Origin: Batkoa obscura
Taxonomy: Eukaryota > Entomophthoromycota > Entomophthoromycetes > Entomophthorales > Batkoaceae
Assembly: GCA_030770535.1 (NCBI GenBank)
Contig: JASVEC010000050.1
Coordinates: forward strand, 124,001-188,000
Reading direction: 5' to 3'
Length of the DNA: 64,000 nucleotides
Positions 1 through 11,582 of this stretch are shown here, one piece after another. The notes under the pieces were generated by a model that saw only the letters and a list, made by a program, of their open reading frames with translations, did no database searches and had not been told where the DNA came from. The position numbers and the translations under genes were made by a program. Every line of letters begins with the position of its first letter. The stretch's first letter is position 1.

Positions 1-421
1 TATTTCGTAAAATAAGTCAGTGTGAAATCGTAAAGTGCAATTCTAAAACCATGAATATTTTAGCATAGTTCATGATTTTCATTATGAACTGAATCAAAAT
101 GGGCAATTTGGAGTTTGTTAAGGGGTTTTTAAATCTTAAGCTATTTGAAAAATGGACAAAATATGCAACAAAAGCGTGCATTTACGTCATTTTGTTTTTG
201 CAAGCTTTTTAAATTTGCATGATTTAAAATTACGTTTTCTCAATTTCAGCTAATCCTTACAAAATTAAAGCTGAAAATTGATATTAAAAAGTAAGTAAGA
301 ATAAAAATCATTTGAGTAGCTCATTTTCTGAGCTTTAAAAAAAGAATCTCAAACAAAAAAAATGGATTTGATTATTGCCAAAATTTGATTTTTGAAAAAA
401 GTTATTTTTTTATTTTTAAAA
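1..421. other. AT-rich leader, no gene seen
   Basis: No coding exon is recognisable here. The stretch precedes the first gene and presumably holds its promoter. It includes a short hairpin at about 240-280, where a CAATTTCAGCT-like arm faces AGCTGAAAATTG, and several poly-A/poly-T runs. An upstream exon of the first gene cannot be excluded. Confidence 0.5.
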
Positions 422-1138
422 ATGTTTACAACGGTAATTTTACAACCAACTTTACATATCACTTATTAACTTAATCAGTTTAAATCCGGTAGTAATTTTC
501 CATCAGGCTTCCAACCAAGCCTCAGTTTTAAAACAGAAAAAGATAATGAAAGTAAAAAGGAGCCTTTGGAGCTTGAAATTGTATTAAAGCAGTATCAACA
601 AGCGAAAGCAAGGAATGAATTCAATTCAATTGAAGCTCACAAACCACAAGTGATTGAGGCATATAAAAATCATATCAGAGCAGAGGTAAATGTATGGGAG
701 AAGGAAGCCGTGAAGATGAAGATTGCTAATAAAGAAACGGTGATAATGTTTTATAAAACGAAAAGTGTAGAGTTTCGTAAACTTTTTAAAGAGGAAGAAG
801 AGATTAAAAATAGTTTGGATTTAAACAATTCGAATATTACAAAACAGGAATTAAATAGCGATTCTAATCAAATTGATAAAAAGGAAAATAATAAAGGTTA
901 TCTAAAGGAATTAATTCAAAAACATAGGCAGGTAGAGAAAGATGAAAGAAAACGTATAAAAGAAACTTATAAAATGGGAAAAAAAGATGATATAAGATTA
1001 GAGTTTTCAAAAATAGAATCAGAAAAGCTCCAAAGAGAATGTCCAGGAGTGGAGAGTGCTATAGAACAGGCGTCAAGAAAAGTATTGAATGATTTTGAAG
1101 AGTCAAGATTTATTGCTTTTTTTACTAAATCAGATTAA
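422..1138 (+). CDS. Hypothetical charged, helical protein
   Basis: I do not recognise this protein. The model uses ATG at 422 with a four-codon first exon (MFTT), an intron at 434-478 (GTAATT...ATCAG), and an open frame from 479 to the TAA at 1136-1138. This adds residues FKSGSNFPSGF ahead of the long open stretch, where the only start in frame would be a TTG. The product is about 223 residues, rich in Lys and Glu, with heptad-like helical segments around EVNVWEKEAVKMK and LIQKHRQVEKDERKR that could form coiled coils. An acidic Asn-rich linker lies in the middle. There is no signal peptide or membrane segment. It lies tail-to-tail with the zinc-cluster gene. The start is inferred from splice signals and could lie further upstream. 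Confidence 0.6.
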
Positions 1139-1551
1139 AATTAAGTTTAATAAAATTGTTGATTGTTATTTTTATATTTTGTCAATCCTAACTTAGTTGA
1201 ATATATTGAATCATGAGTTCTATTATAGATTATAGTTATACTTGATTTTTTTACTTTTGCATATTATATAGGCAACTTGCTCTTATCAAATTTAATCATA
1301 TTTTATGACTCTAATAAATAAATTTAAAATCATAATGGCCGGTATTATTTAATATCAATAATAGTAATATAGCTCATCTATCTATTAATTATAGGCCTCA
1401 AAGTTTATTAAAACTCTTAACTTAAAAACTGAATTATTTGATAAAACACTATACTTTTATAAACAATAAACAAATAATAAATTTAAAATTATTTTATTAA
1501 TTTCAAAAAAAAACGGTAAAACACAACCCCAGAATATTATTTAAAGAAAAA
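1139..1551. other. Convergent 3' spacer
   Basis: AT-rich region between the stop codons of two converging genes. It contains AATAAATAAA-type motifs that could serve as poly(A) signals on either strand. I see no coding sequence in it. Confidence 0.5.
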
Positions 1552-2748
1552 TCAAGTTGAGCATTTGGAGCCATGACAGTTACCCTCCTCATCTTCTTTT
1601 TTACATATCGTTGTTCCTTCACTCAAACTAGTTTCTTTATTCCCATTACTTCCTTTTTTATTAGCATTATTATTATTACCAGAGGACTTTGGTCTACCTC
1701 TTCTTTTATGCTCCACATCAACACAATTTTGTTTGCCAAGATGAGTACATCTTTTACATGGCCTTGATTCATCACATGCTAAATGCGCTTTTTTACAATG
1801 GGTACATGCTCTACCTACATTTTTATGACGTTTAACTTTAACCGTTTCAAAGGAGTTATGGTGGGGATTCGTTGACACATAAGAATCCTCAAAGTTCGGA
1901 TACATACCATAATTTAAGGTAGGGTTGTAATAATTCATTGGATGAAAATAAGGAAAAGATAAATTATGTAACATCATATTATGATCTGGGATGGGATGGG
2001 ATGGATGAGCTAATAAACTAGCAGCGTACTGATTAGCCATCATGCCATCAAGTAATAAATGATTGGAAGAAGAATCATTTAAATTGGGAGTATTATGTAA
2101 ATTGACTGATTTCCAATCATTGGTTTTGGTTAGTAAATCTTCGTATTCTAAAGGAGATAGTATGGAATTCATTAATTTATTATCTTGTTTTAATGCTTCA
2201 ATTTCATTACTTGACTTAGTTGTGTGTAATAAATAATTTAAATTGGAATCTATGGAAGTAGAGTTATTTAAGCTTAATTCTTTAGAACATTTGTTAATTG
2301 TTTGTGGTTGAAGGTATTGATATAAATCATTATGATAACTATTCATATCTGGATTAGGTGTTGATAGTAGCATCATATCACTTTCCAAATTTTCAATGCT
2401 CAACACAGGGGATGGAGTAAATGATTTAGTATCACTATGATCTCCTAAATTACTCTCAAGTTCCATATTTAGATGTTGATTTTGAGAAAGCATATGTAAG
2501 TAAGCCATTTCTTCCATTGATAATCTTGAATTTAAATTCATTTCTTTTTGAGTTAATGTATAATTGTTTGGATTATTATGATAAGAACTAAAGAAAGTAT
2601 CATCCGCTTTATTCCATTCTTTGGGACTGGATTCTAAACCTAAGATACCGGGTGATAGGCTTTGTAAATGATATTTAAAATCGTCCCCTTTGTCTTCGCT
2701 CATTGAATTGGCCTTGTTATTACTGGAGTTAGTTGTTGGTGCAATCAT
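1552..2748 (-). CDS. Zn2Cys6 transcription factor, ERT1/AcuK-like zinc cluster
   Basis: This single-exon gene encodes 398 residues with a fungal Zn(II)2Cys6 DNA-binding domain near the C terminus, at about residues 314-352. The six cysteines read C-x2-C-x6-C-x5-C-x2-C-x6-C in the block ACTHCKKAHLACDESRPCKRC, followed by CVDVEHKRRGRPK. The HCKxAHLxCDxxRPCxRC signature resembles the ERT1/Rds2/AcuK branch, which controls gluconeogenesis and non-fermentable carbon use. The basic RRGRPK tail could contact the minor groove. The first 300 residues are Asn/Ser/Leu/His-rich and disordered, as in activation domains. Many members have a PAS domain after the zinc cluster; this protein instead ends about 45 residues later in a Cys-containing tail. 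The assignment to zinc-cluster factors is firm; the specific regulon is inference. Confidence 0.85.
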   Translation of the reverse strand: MIAPTTNSSNNKANSMSEDKGDDFKYHLQSLSPGILGLESSPKEWNKADDTFFSSYHNNPNNYTLTQKEMNLNSRLSMEEMAYLHMLSQNQHLNMELESNLGDHSDTKSFTPSPVLSIENLESDMMLLSTPNPDMNSYHNDLYQYLQPQTINKCSKELSLNNSTSIDSNLNYLLHTTKSSNEIEALKQDNKLMNSILSPLEYEDLLTKTNDWKSVNLHNTPNLNDSSSNHLLLDGMMANQYAASLLAHPSHPIPDHNMMLHNLSFPYFHPMNYYNPTLNYGMYPNFEDSYVSTNPHHNSFETVKVKRHKNVGRACTHCKKAHLACDESRPCKRCTHLGKQNCVDVEHKRRGRPKSSGNNNNANKKGSNGNKETSLSEGTTICKKEDEEGNCHGSKCST

Positions 2749-4660
2749 TCTAAGATAGTATAAATATAGGTAAGATTAAATTATTTATTGGTATTAATGT
2801 TTATTATAATGTTAAAGTAATGTATTTATATTGAATTTAATGAATATAATCTATAATTAGTATTTACAAAAAGTAACAAAATTATAACGATAAGGGTATT
2901 ATCATAAAATAAAAGGTTGGCGATATCAAAAGGATTTAAATATTAAATGCTAAAGAATTGAAATAAAATAAAAGGATAACAAATAAAAATGAAAAGAGAT
3001 GTAAGTATGGAAGACTATATACTTTTTTTAAAAATTACAGTTTCTATCAATTTTTAGTAACAGTACAAATAATGGCTAATCACTAACATTTAACTAAAAC
3101 TTTTAACTAATGTTGAAAGAATAATCTAACTGATTGTCAACAAAAAGCTTAATTGGAAATTATCAAATGAAAAAAATATACAACTTTCTACATTAAGATT
3201 TGGATGTTAACTATTCATTTATTTTGTCTTATTAAGATATACAAAATCAACTTATTTTACAGTTATAAAATTATTAAAACTATTTTATTACTAAATTTAG
3301 TTGGGACCCAGTGACTTTTGTTGTAGTTATTTTTTACTAACTTGTATTTTATAGTAATAAAATAACGTTACTATTCTATAGAAGTTGAGATATTTTATTT
3401 GATAAAAAAAATTATACAATAGTTAATTATTACGTTACAATCACCTTATTAAGTTTTTTTAAATAATTATAGAGTGTATTTCAAAGCTAGGATTTGATTA
3501 TTGAAGCAATTTTTAATAAATTTCCTTAAATACTGTTACAAGGAAATTAATAATTGATATTAAATTTTTAACTGTCTTGTTTTTATTTGCATTTTTTTTT
3601 TACATCTTTCATTCTTTAAATATTAAAATAAAGTTGAACTTATTAATAATATCATTTGATACCATTAAGTTAGTTATTATTTAATAATGACTTTTATTTT
3701 TATATATTTATATTCTTTTACCTAAGTTTTTGTTGAATATAGATATTAGATAAAAGATTAATAAGGAGTTAGTTATTAATATTTTGAAATTAAATTACTA
3801 ACTTTAGTTAGTATTGTTTACAACCTATAAAAAAGAAAACTTCATTAGTTTTAGGTAAAAATTGATTAATTTGCCCAAAATATCAATGTTTACTGTTAGT
3901 TTTTATTTTCTTTTGGTCCTAAAAGTTATGAAAATGGTACTTTTTTAATAAATATTAAACAGATCATCATTTGTTTTTTGAGCTTGATTTTTTATTAAGT
4001 AAATTATAAGAACTTGGAAATCTTTAAAAAAATTAATAAACAAAATGATGAAATTATTAAAGTTTAGATTTTTTCAATAGATGATTTCATGCAAAGTAAT
4101 CTATTGTTATTTATTATTCATTTTCAATATTCATTAAAGTTAATATAGTTAACTTGAAATATTAAGTTATATAATAATGGCATCTATATTAAAGAGCTTT
4201 AGTAGCATCAATTATAAGTAATGGTAACTCAATGATTTAAAATCTTTTAAAATAGTTTCAAAAAATTAGTTAGAATAATATATTATTTCACTATAATAAT
4301 TACTAATATCGATAATAATATTCTTTGTTTTATCATTTTAAACGGATTCGAACTATGAGTAATACTATCTCAATCTCAATTTCAGAAATTACATACTTTT
4401 ATTAATGTTTATTAAACATATAATAACAAAATAATATTAGTCAATCTCTCAACTCAATGAAAAAACCTTTTAAAAAAATTCATAAACTAATCTAATCCAT
4501 TTTTTGGACTATTTCATTCTTTTTCCCTTTATAATATCTTATCTATTTTAACTATAAATAATATAAACTAAATCACTTAAATTCCCTAAAATGAATAGTT
4601 GAAAATTTTAGAATATTATTATACTAATTTATTATAACATAATTTGAACCCGAGCCCATT
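2749..4660. other. 1.9-kb AT-rich intergenic region
   Basis: The region lies between the zinc-cluster factor's 5' end and the aconitase 3' end. It has no open frame with coding character on either strand and no copy of the 98-bp repeat family. It presumably carries the factor's promoter. A GGATTCGAAC string near 4344 looks like a tRNA T-arm but has no tRNA fold around it. Confidence 0.5.
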
Positions 4661-7527
4661 CTACTTTTGCTGATTAGCAATAAAATTTAATGCCGATCCT
4701 GCTTTAAACCATTCAATCTGCTGATTAGACATAGTATGCTTTAACTCAACCTTAAATTTCTCCCCATCGCTTCTCATAACCTCAATCCACAAGCTCTTTC
4801 CTGGACTCAATTGTCTTAAATCCAAAGTAGCTATTTCATCGCCTTCATGAATGTTTTCATAATCTTGAACATTCATAAAAGTTAATGGTAATATTCCTTG
4901 TTTTTTTAAATTCGTTTCATGAATTCTAGCTATTGATTTTGAGATGATTAATTTACATCCTAAATATCGTGGTTGCATAGCAGCATGTTCACGTGCACTA
5001 CCTTCGCCATAATTATCATCCGTAATTACTACCCAAGAAACATTTCGTTGTTTGTAGTCTTTAGCTACTTCTGGAATCGTATTTTCTTCTTTAGTAAAAT
5101 AGTTAATCACATTATTCACTTTTCCAGTATCAGCAGATAACGCACCAATTAAGGTATTATTGGCTATATTTTCTAAATGACCTTTGTATTTTAACCATTT
5201 ACCAGCTGCCGAGATATGATCTGTTGTACACTTTCCCGAAGCTTTTAATAATACTTTTAAGTTATTATATTCTTTTCCATTCCATTTGGAAAATGGCTTC
5301 AATTCTTGTAATCGAGTGGAGGCTTTATCGATATTGATTTGGATAGATGAATTAGGTTGAATAGAAGATGGGGGTTTATAATTAAGATCACCTAAATAAA
5401 ATTAAATCAATATTTATTAATATTTATAAAATCCTAAATACGTTACCTTGTTCAAAGCCTAATTTAGGTAAATCTTCTCCTTGTGGTGGTTGTAACATAA
5501 ATTCATTACCATTTTTATCCTTTAACTTGTCCTTCAATGGATTAAAGGACAATTTACCCGCCAATGTTAAAGCCATCACAATTTCAGGAGATGCAAGGAA
5601 ATTTTTAGTTAATGAATTACCATCATTTCTTGCTTTAAAATTTCGATTGAATGAAGAGATGATTGAGTTTTCTTCTTTTTCTTCATTTCTTTTCCATTGA
5701 CCAATACATGGCCCACATGCATTGGCTAATACAACTCCGCCTAAGTTTTGTAATGTATTGGTGATATCATCACGTTCAATAGTGGCCCGAATTTGTTCTG
5801 AACCAGGACTAATGAATAATTGGGTATTTGAGGGAAGTTTAACACCTTTTTCAATAGCTTGATTGGCAATTGAATTGGCTCTTGTCCTAACATTAAAATT
5901 AAAATAAATAAATTAAAATTAAAATTTTGTTTCAAACTTACATATCATGATAACTAGAGTTAGTACAAGAACCAATTAAACCCACTTTAATTTGATCTTG
6001 CCATTGATTCTTTTCTACAATTTGTTTGAATTTAGAAATTGGATTAGCTAAATCAGGAGTAAATGGGCCATTAATGTGAGGTTCAATTTGACTTAAATTA
6101 ATTTCAATAATTTTATCATAATATTTACTAGGATCTTGTAACACTTCTATATCTGGTTGTAAATAAATAGATTTAATAGTGTCACATTGATCAGCTAATT
6201 GTTGACGAGAAGTAGCAAGCAAATATTTTTTCATTGAATCATTGTATGGGAAAATAGATGTAGTGGCACCAACCTGATAAAAATAGTATATTAAATTTTA
6301 AAATTGAAAATTTTAATATTAAATAAACTTACTTCTGCCCCCATATTACAAATAGTAGCCATCCCAGTACAAGGTAAATGATCTAAACCCTCACCGAAAT
6401 ATTCAATTATATGACCTGTACCACCCTAAAAGAATATATCATTAATCTCAATACTTTTTTAAAAAATAAGCTCAAATCTTTACCTTAACTGTCAATAATC
6501 CATTTATATATAGAATTATGTCCTTTGGACTAGCCCATGGATTTAATTGACCTATTAATTTAATACCTAATAATTTAGGTGCTTTTAGTTCCCAAGGTAT
6601 ATCAGACATAGCATCCACTGCATCAGCACCTCCAACACCAATTGAAATTTGAGCTAAACCACCGCCATTAGGGGTATGTGAATCAGTACCTAACATTAAA
6701 GCCCCTGGAGTAGCATAATTTTCAAGTACAATTTGATGAATGATACCTAAATAAAAGAGAAAAAAGAAAATTAAGAATTAATATAAAAATAGATTAATAA
6801 TAAACAATAATCTTTCAACTTACCTGATCCAGGTGGCCAATAATGTAATGCAAATTTATCTGCAGCGGATTTTAAAAAATCAAATATTTCTTTATTCGTT
6901 TGTTTACTCACACTTTCATCTTTCCTCGCTCCTTCATAAGCTTCAATTAAATGATCACAATGAATAGAGCATGGTACTGAACTTTCTTTTTTACCGCTTA
7001 ACATAAATTGTAAAATGGCCATTTGAGCAGATGCATCTAGATAATAGAATTTATTAAATGAAATTAAAAATAAATTAGAAGATAAAATTTACCTTGCATA
7101 GCTACTCGATCTAATTATAGGGAAAATAATTAATTTATAGTTAATATAGAATAATATAGAGTAATATAGAATAATAATAAATAATAATAAATAATGAAAT
7201 CTTACCAGGTTTCAAATATAAATAACTTTCTCCACGTATTGGATATTCATTTAACTTATTAATATCTCTTATATGTGAATAGATAATTTTTTCAGATAAG
7301 GTTAACGGTTTTGAATTGATTTTTTTAAGTTGATTTAAATTAGAAATTAATTTATCATAATTAATATTATGATGACTGGTACTACTACTGAAGTTTTGTA
7401 GATGACAGGGGTTCTATAAATTGAATTAAAAAGGTTAACAAAGAATTAGACTTAGAATATTAAGATTATTTCTTACAATTCTATTGACTCTATAGTTTAT
7501 TACACGAGAAGTGGGTAACTTTATCAT
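4661..7527 (-). CDS. ACO: Mitochondrial aconitate hydratase
   Basis: Aconitase isomerises citrate to isocitrate through cis-aconitate in the mitochondrial TCA cycle using a [4Fe-4S] cluster. The gene is split into about nine exons. The first (7477-7527) encodes [17 protein letters not shown], an Arg-rich presequence continued by a Ser-rich stretch in exon 2. Later exons carry [25 protein letters not shown], the cluster cysteine in [11 protein letters not shown], the other two in [22 protein letters not shown], and the swivelling C-terminal domain with [23 protein letters not shown] and [12 protein letters not shown]. All cluster ligands and the active-site Arg and Ser motifs are present. The C-terminal wording ([10 protein letters not shown], KHTMSxxQIxxFKAGSA) is closer to my memory of yeast Aco2 than Aco1, so a role in lysine synthesis as well as the TCA cycle is possible. 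The gene lies in tandem with the channel gene. Confidence 0.93.
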
Positions 7528-7920
7528 ATTTTAAAATTAATGAGAAGATAAAAAAATAAAATAAAAAAAGTAAAATTAATAAATTTTAATTTTGTTTATA
7601 TTTATATATTTTATTTTTTTATTTTTATTTTATTTACACCCAACCAATAACGATAGTAAAAGATAACATATTATTGATTTTGATTATCTTTTGATAATGA
7701 AATTTCTAAATTTAGTCATAATATCATTCTTGTCAACATGAATCATCATCATTCATTAAATTTTATTACACTGGATTTTAGTTAACTAAATTTAAATTTC
7801 AAAATCAAAATATTAAAAGATATCAAAAAAATATTAATTATTATTATTATTACTTATTACTTATTATTACTTATTATTTTAAAAATCCAATACATTATCT
7901 TCATTGATAATATTTCTTAC
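7528..7920. promoter_or_regulatory. Probable aconitase promoter
   Basis: This 393-bp spacer precedes the aconitase gene on the minus strand and follows the stop of the channel gene. It contains a CCAAT box at about 7644-7648 and a TATATAAA-like element read on the minus strand near 7598-7606. In yeasts the HAP complex drives TCA-cycle genes through CCAAT; whether that applies here is inference. Confidence 0.4.
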
Positions 7921-8222
7921 TTATTTTTTATCTTTATTATTCTCGTTAGAATCTTTACTATCTCTTTCTATTATCTCCTCTTCATTCTCCTCTATAAATA
8001 CTTTCTTCAATTTATTTCCATTAAACTGTATTTTATACTCCTCCATTACCTCTCCATTAATTTGTAATTTATTAAACATATTAAATGTATATTGAATTAA
8101 ATAAATAATTTCATCATTTTGTTGTTGATTATTTATTGGATATAAATTAGGTAATAATATGAAATTTTCTTTTAATTTATAAAATGATAAATTATTATTA
8201 TAATCTAATTCATAATTATCTA

Positions 8223-8257
<35 letters not shown>

Positions 8258-8833
8258 GCCGTAGGTTTCATTGATATCATTTGACTTACTTGTATTGATG
8301 TTGTTGCTGTTGTTGTTGAAGAGTAAGTATTATTGATGTTATTATATTGATTATTATTATATTGATTATTATTATATTGATTATTATTATATTGATTGTT
8401 TTGACTATTTTGACTATTAAAATTGTTATTTTCATAAACCTTCAATAATAAGTTTAATGGAATATTATCTTTCATCGGTTCTAATGAATAATTCAAATAT
8501 AAATGAAATAATATTGTAATCCCTAATAATATTATTGTAAAAATAATAAGAATGGGATCTAAATGAATAGTAAATATTGATAATTGAATGATTAAAAATA
8601 AATAAAATGAAAATAAAGCTAATTTTAAACTAGTAAAATAATATAATCCATCACTTTGAATTGCTTGTTGTTCCAATAATATATTATTAAGTTTATATCG
8701 TTGAATAAGATAACTTATGAAAAAGTATATTGTACAGAAATATAAAATAATTGGTGCAATAATTGAATAACTTAAACCAATAATGAATATTAAATTAATA
8801 TTAGGTAATAACCATCCCCATTTAATTGTTGAT

Positions 8834-8870
<37 letters not shown>

Positions 8871-10730
8871 TAATATTATTATTATTATTATTAATTGATA
8901 ATAAAGATAATTCATAATTAAAATTATTATATAAACTTAAATAAAAATAATTTGGTAAATAATATAATAAATTATTATTTTTTAAATAATTAAATAAAAT
9001 TGAAAATGGTTGTAATAATTCCATTAATAAATTAATACAAGTTTGAAATAATATTAGTGTAATAAAAAAATTTGTAACTTTTGGTATAGAATTAGCTAAG
9101 ATTGATAATGTCTTATTAGGTTCATTAACAATTATAAAAAATGAATTAAATAATCCATTTGATAATGTAATTACAAATAATACATTAATTAATAAAAATA
9201 AATAATATCTTTTCATTATACTCAATTGCAACTGAACTAATTCAATTTCTCCACTATATTTAGATAAATAATAAAATAATTGATATAATATTAACATTAA
9301 TAAATTAATTAATAATGCTGGTAAAAATGATTGAATTAAAGATATTAACCAAATTGGTAATAAATTAAATAATGGTATTAAAAATGGAAATAAATTTAAT
9401 AAGAATGATGGTGTATTTAAACTAGTAATTAATGTAATTGGTAGAATCCAAAATAATATAATTATTAATATAATTATATTATAAATTAATTTTTTTAATT
9501 TTAATATTATATAAGGTGTATCTATTATATTTTCTAATATCAAATTATCTATATTAATATTATTAATTATACGTATTCTTGTTGATAATAAATAACTATT
9601 TTGTATTAAATTATTAATTATTCCATTATTGAATTTTATAAAACAAGCATGCTTCATAGGTGTAAATAAATGTGCTTTTTTAGCTTCAATGATTTGTTTT
9701 TGTAATTGTTTTAATTTATTTTTATATCCTTTAATTTTATCATAATATTGTTGATATTCTTTATTATTATTAATTAATTGTTGAATATTAATATCTGTAT
9801 AATTTGTATTTAACTGATTTAAACAACTGTAAAGTGATAAATTCTCATTCTTCTTTTTATCAATTTTATCTCCTCTGTTTAAATTTTTAATTAAAAATCT
9901 TAACATTAATAATTGAATTTGTAATATTAATTTGTTTCTTTTAAATATTAACTGTTTTAATAAAATAATATTTTGATTAAATGGTAGTATAAATTGAATA
10001 TTAGATTGATTTAATTGATAATAATTATTATATTCTTTAGGTAAATTACTTATTAACATTGTTTCTATCATATTTCGATTTTTGATTTTGATTAATTCTT
10101 CATGTCTTAAAGTAATACCTTTTTTATAACTGTAATATATTAAAAGTAAGAAAGTAACTATAAAAATAAGTATTAAATACTATAAATAAAACAAAATAAT
10201 AAAATAATAAAATAATAAAATAATAAAATAATAAAATATAGAAACTTACTTCCAATAACATATAAACAAAATAAACTAGCATAAAATCTTAATTTATCTT
10301 TGATATTACCCATAGTAAAAGCATCTAAACCCAAATTATTTAATTGATTAATATAATTCACAGGTAATAATATAGTTGGTATTATGATTGATAAAAATAA
10401 AAAATAAAAAAATAAATTCAATAATAAATAATAATATAAATAATGATCTAATCCTATTTGTTCAATTAATTGTTTTTCATTATAAATAAATAAATGTTTC
10501 AGTCGAGTTATTAGTGATATTGGAGAAGAGACTGAAGTTGTTGATATTTTATTAAAATACTTTTTAGGTTGATAAATACTTGGATATAATTTTTTTAGTA
10601 TTACAAATATTATAGTTAATACAATTAATATTGATAAATTGATAATTAACGAAGATACAAATACTTGAATGGAATTATTTTTATTGGAAATTTCTAATTG
10701 TTCTTCTGCTGTGGTAGCTTTTCGTGACAT
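7921..10730 (-). CDS. OSCA/CSC1/TMEM63-type calcium-permeable cation channel
   Basis: The protein belongs to the DUF221 (RSN1_7TM) family of hyperosmolality- and stretch-gated cation channels of the plasma membrane or vacuole. Exon 1 (from 10730) encodes an N-terminal membrane helix, then GLDAFTMGNIKDKLRFYASLF and further hydrophobic segments. Exon 2 carries the cytosolic RRM-like domain, including the HLFTPMKHACFIKFNN strand. It then carries the pore region with LIQSFLPALLINLLML, GEIELVQLQLSIMKRYYLFL and SIPKVTNFFITLILFQ, which are family hallmarks. Total length is about 890 residues with roughly ten or eleven membrane helices. The intron probably runs from the GTAAGT at about 10247 to the TAG near 10180. 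Long Asn runs and a repeated NQYNN block lie in loops, encoded by expanded AAT-type triplets. The C-terminal tail is acidic. Confidence 0.87.
8222..8402 (-). repeat. Coding triplet and QYNNN repeat in channel gene
   Basis: An ATT/AAT run at about 8225-8258 encodes poly-Asn. A 15-bp tandem unit at about 8340-8400 encodes four repeats of NQYNN in the loop near the C terminus of the OSCA-type channel. A second poly-Asn run lies at about 8838-8893. All remain in frame and probably vary in length between strains. Confidence 0.7.
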
Positions 10731-11582
10731 TATTTAAATTGAATTTTTTTATAAAAAAAGAAAGGAAATAAAATATTAAAATAATTTAATAATCATTTAT
10801 TTATTTTTATTTTCCATAGCCAAATTAATTTAAATTTCCCTTAGATTGCCTTTTAATTGGAACCGTTACGTTTAAAAGTTTTAATATTAATTTGATACTT
10901 TTTTATACAGTGGCTGTATTTTTGATTAATCCTATACATTTTAAATCTTATATAGAATTATTGAAGCCTTATTATTTAATTCACTATGCATAAATAAATT
11001 ATATTTTACAAGAAAAATGGTTTTATATACTATAATTCTAATGAGATGTTTATTATAATATTTCATGTACAATGAAACTTGAATATAAATACCGATTTCG
11101 ATTTGAAATTCAATAGTTATACTTAAAATTATTACCAAGTTATGAAACTAATATTTGAAAAAAAATAGTTTACTTTCAAAAGCAAGCTGTTGTTGAATTG
11201 AAAACAAATTCTTCCAGCCCAAAAAAAGATAAACAATTTCATTATGAAAAACTTATCAATTAGATTTCAATAAACTATTTGTAATATTACTATGATTTTA
11301 TTTAATGAAAGTTTAATAAACTGAGATTAATATTAATAAAGTTATAGTTATTTAAATAATATTATCAATTAATAAAAGTATCTCTTCTCAATAGAATTAA
11401 CTTTTCAATTTCTCTCTATATGTCCCATAAATATTTCTTATTCAAATTTCTTTAAGTCTGACATCATTCTTCCCCATCTTAAGCCAATCAACTTGTTTCT
11501 ATCCCCTCTTAGCCTACAATCCTTAATGATTACTCTATAAAAAGCAAATTAAAATTGAAATTGAGTAAATTTCAAAATTAAT
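10731..11582. other. Divergent promoter region, channel/SUB1
   Basis: This 850-bp AT-rich spacer separates the start of the channel gene (minus) from the first ATG of the SUB1-like gene (plus). Apart from a small block of C/T-rich sequence at about 11400-11520, I see nothing structured in it. No open frame in it has coding character. Confidence 0.4.

Noticed and set aside
1573-1767. Open frame on the plus strand
   Set aside because: It is antisense to the zinc-cluster domain coding sequence and has no independent support.
4340-4355. GGATTCGAAC resembling a tRNA T-arm
   Set aside because: No acceptor stem, anticodon arm or D-arm can be folded around it.
7904-8095. Plus-strand hydrophobic frame
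   Set aside because: It lies opposite the 3' end of the channel gene, and the hydrophobicity is a by-product of antisense AT-rich codons.
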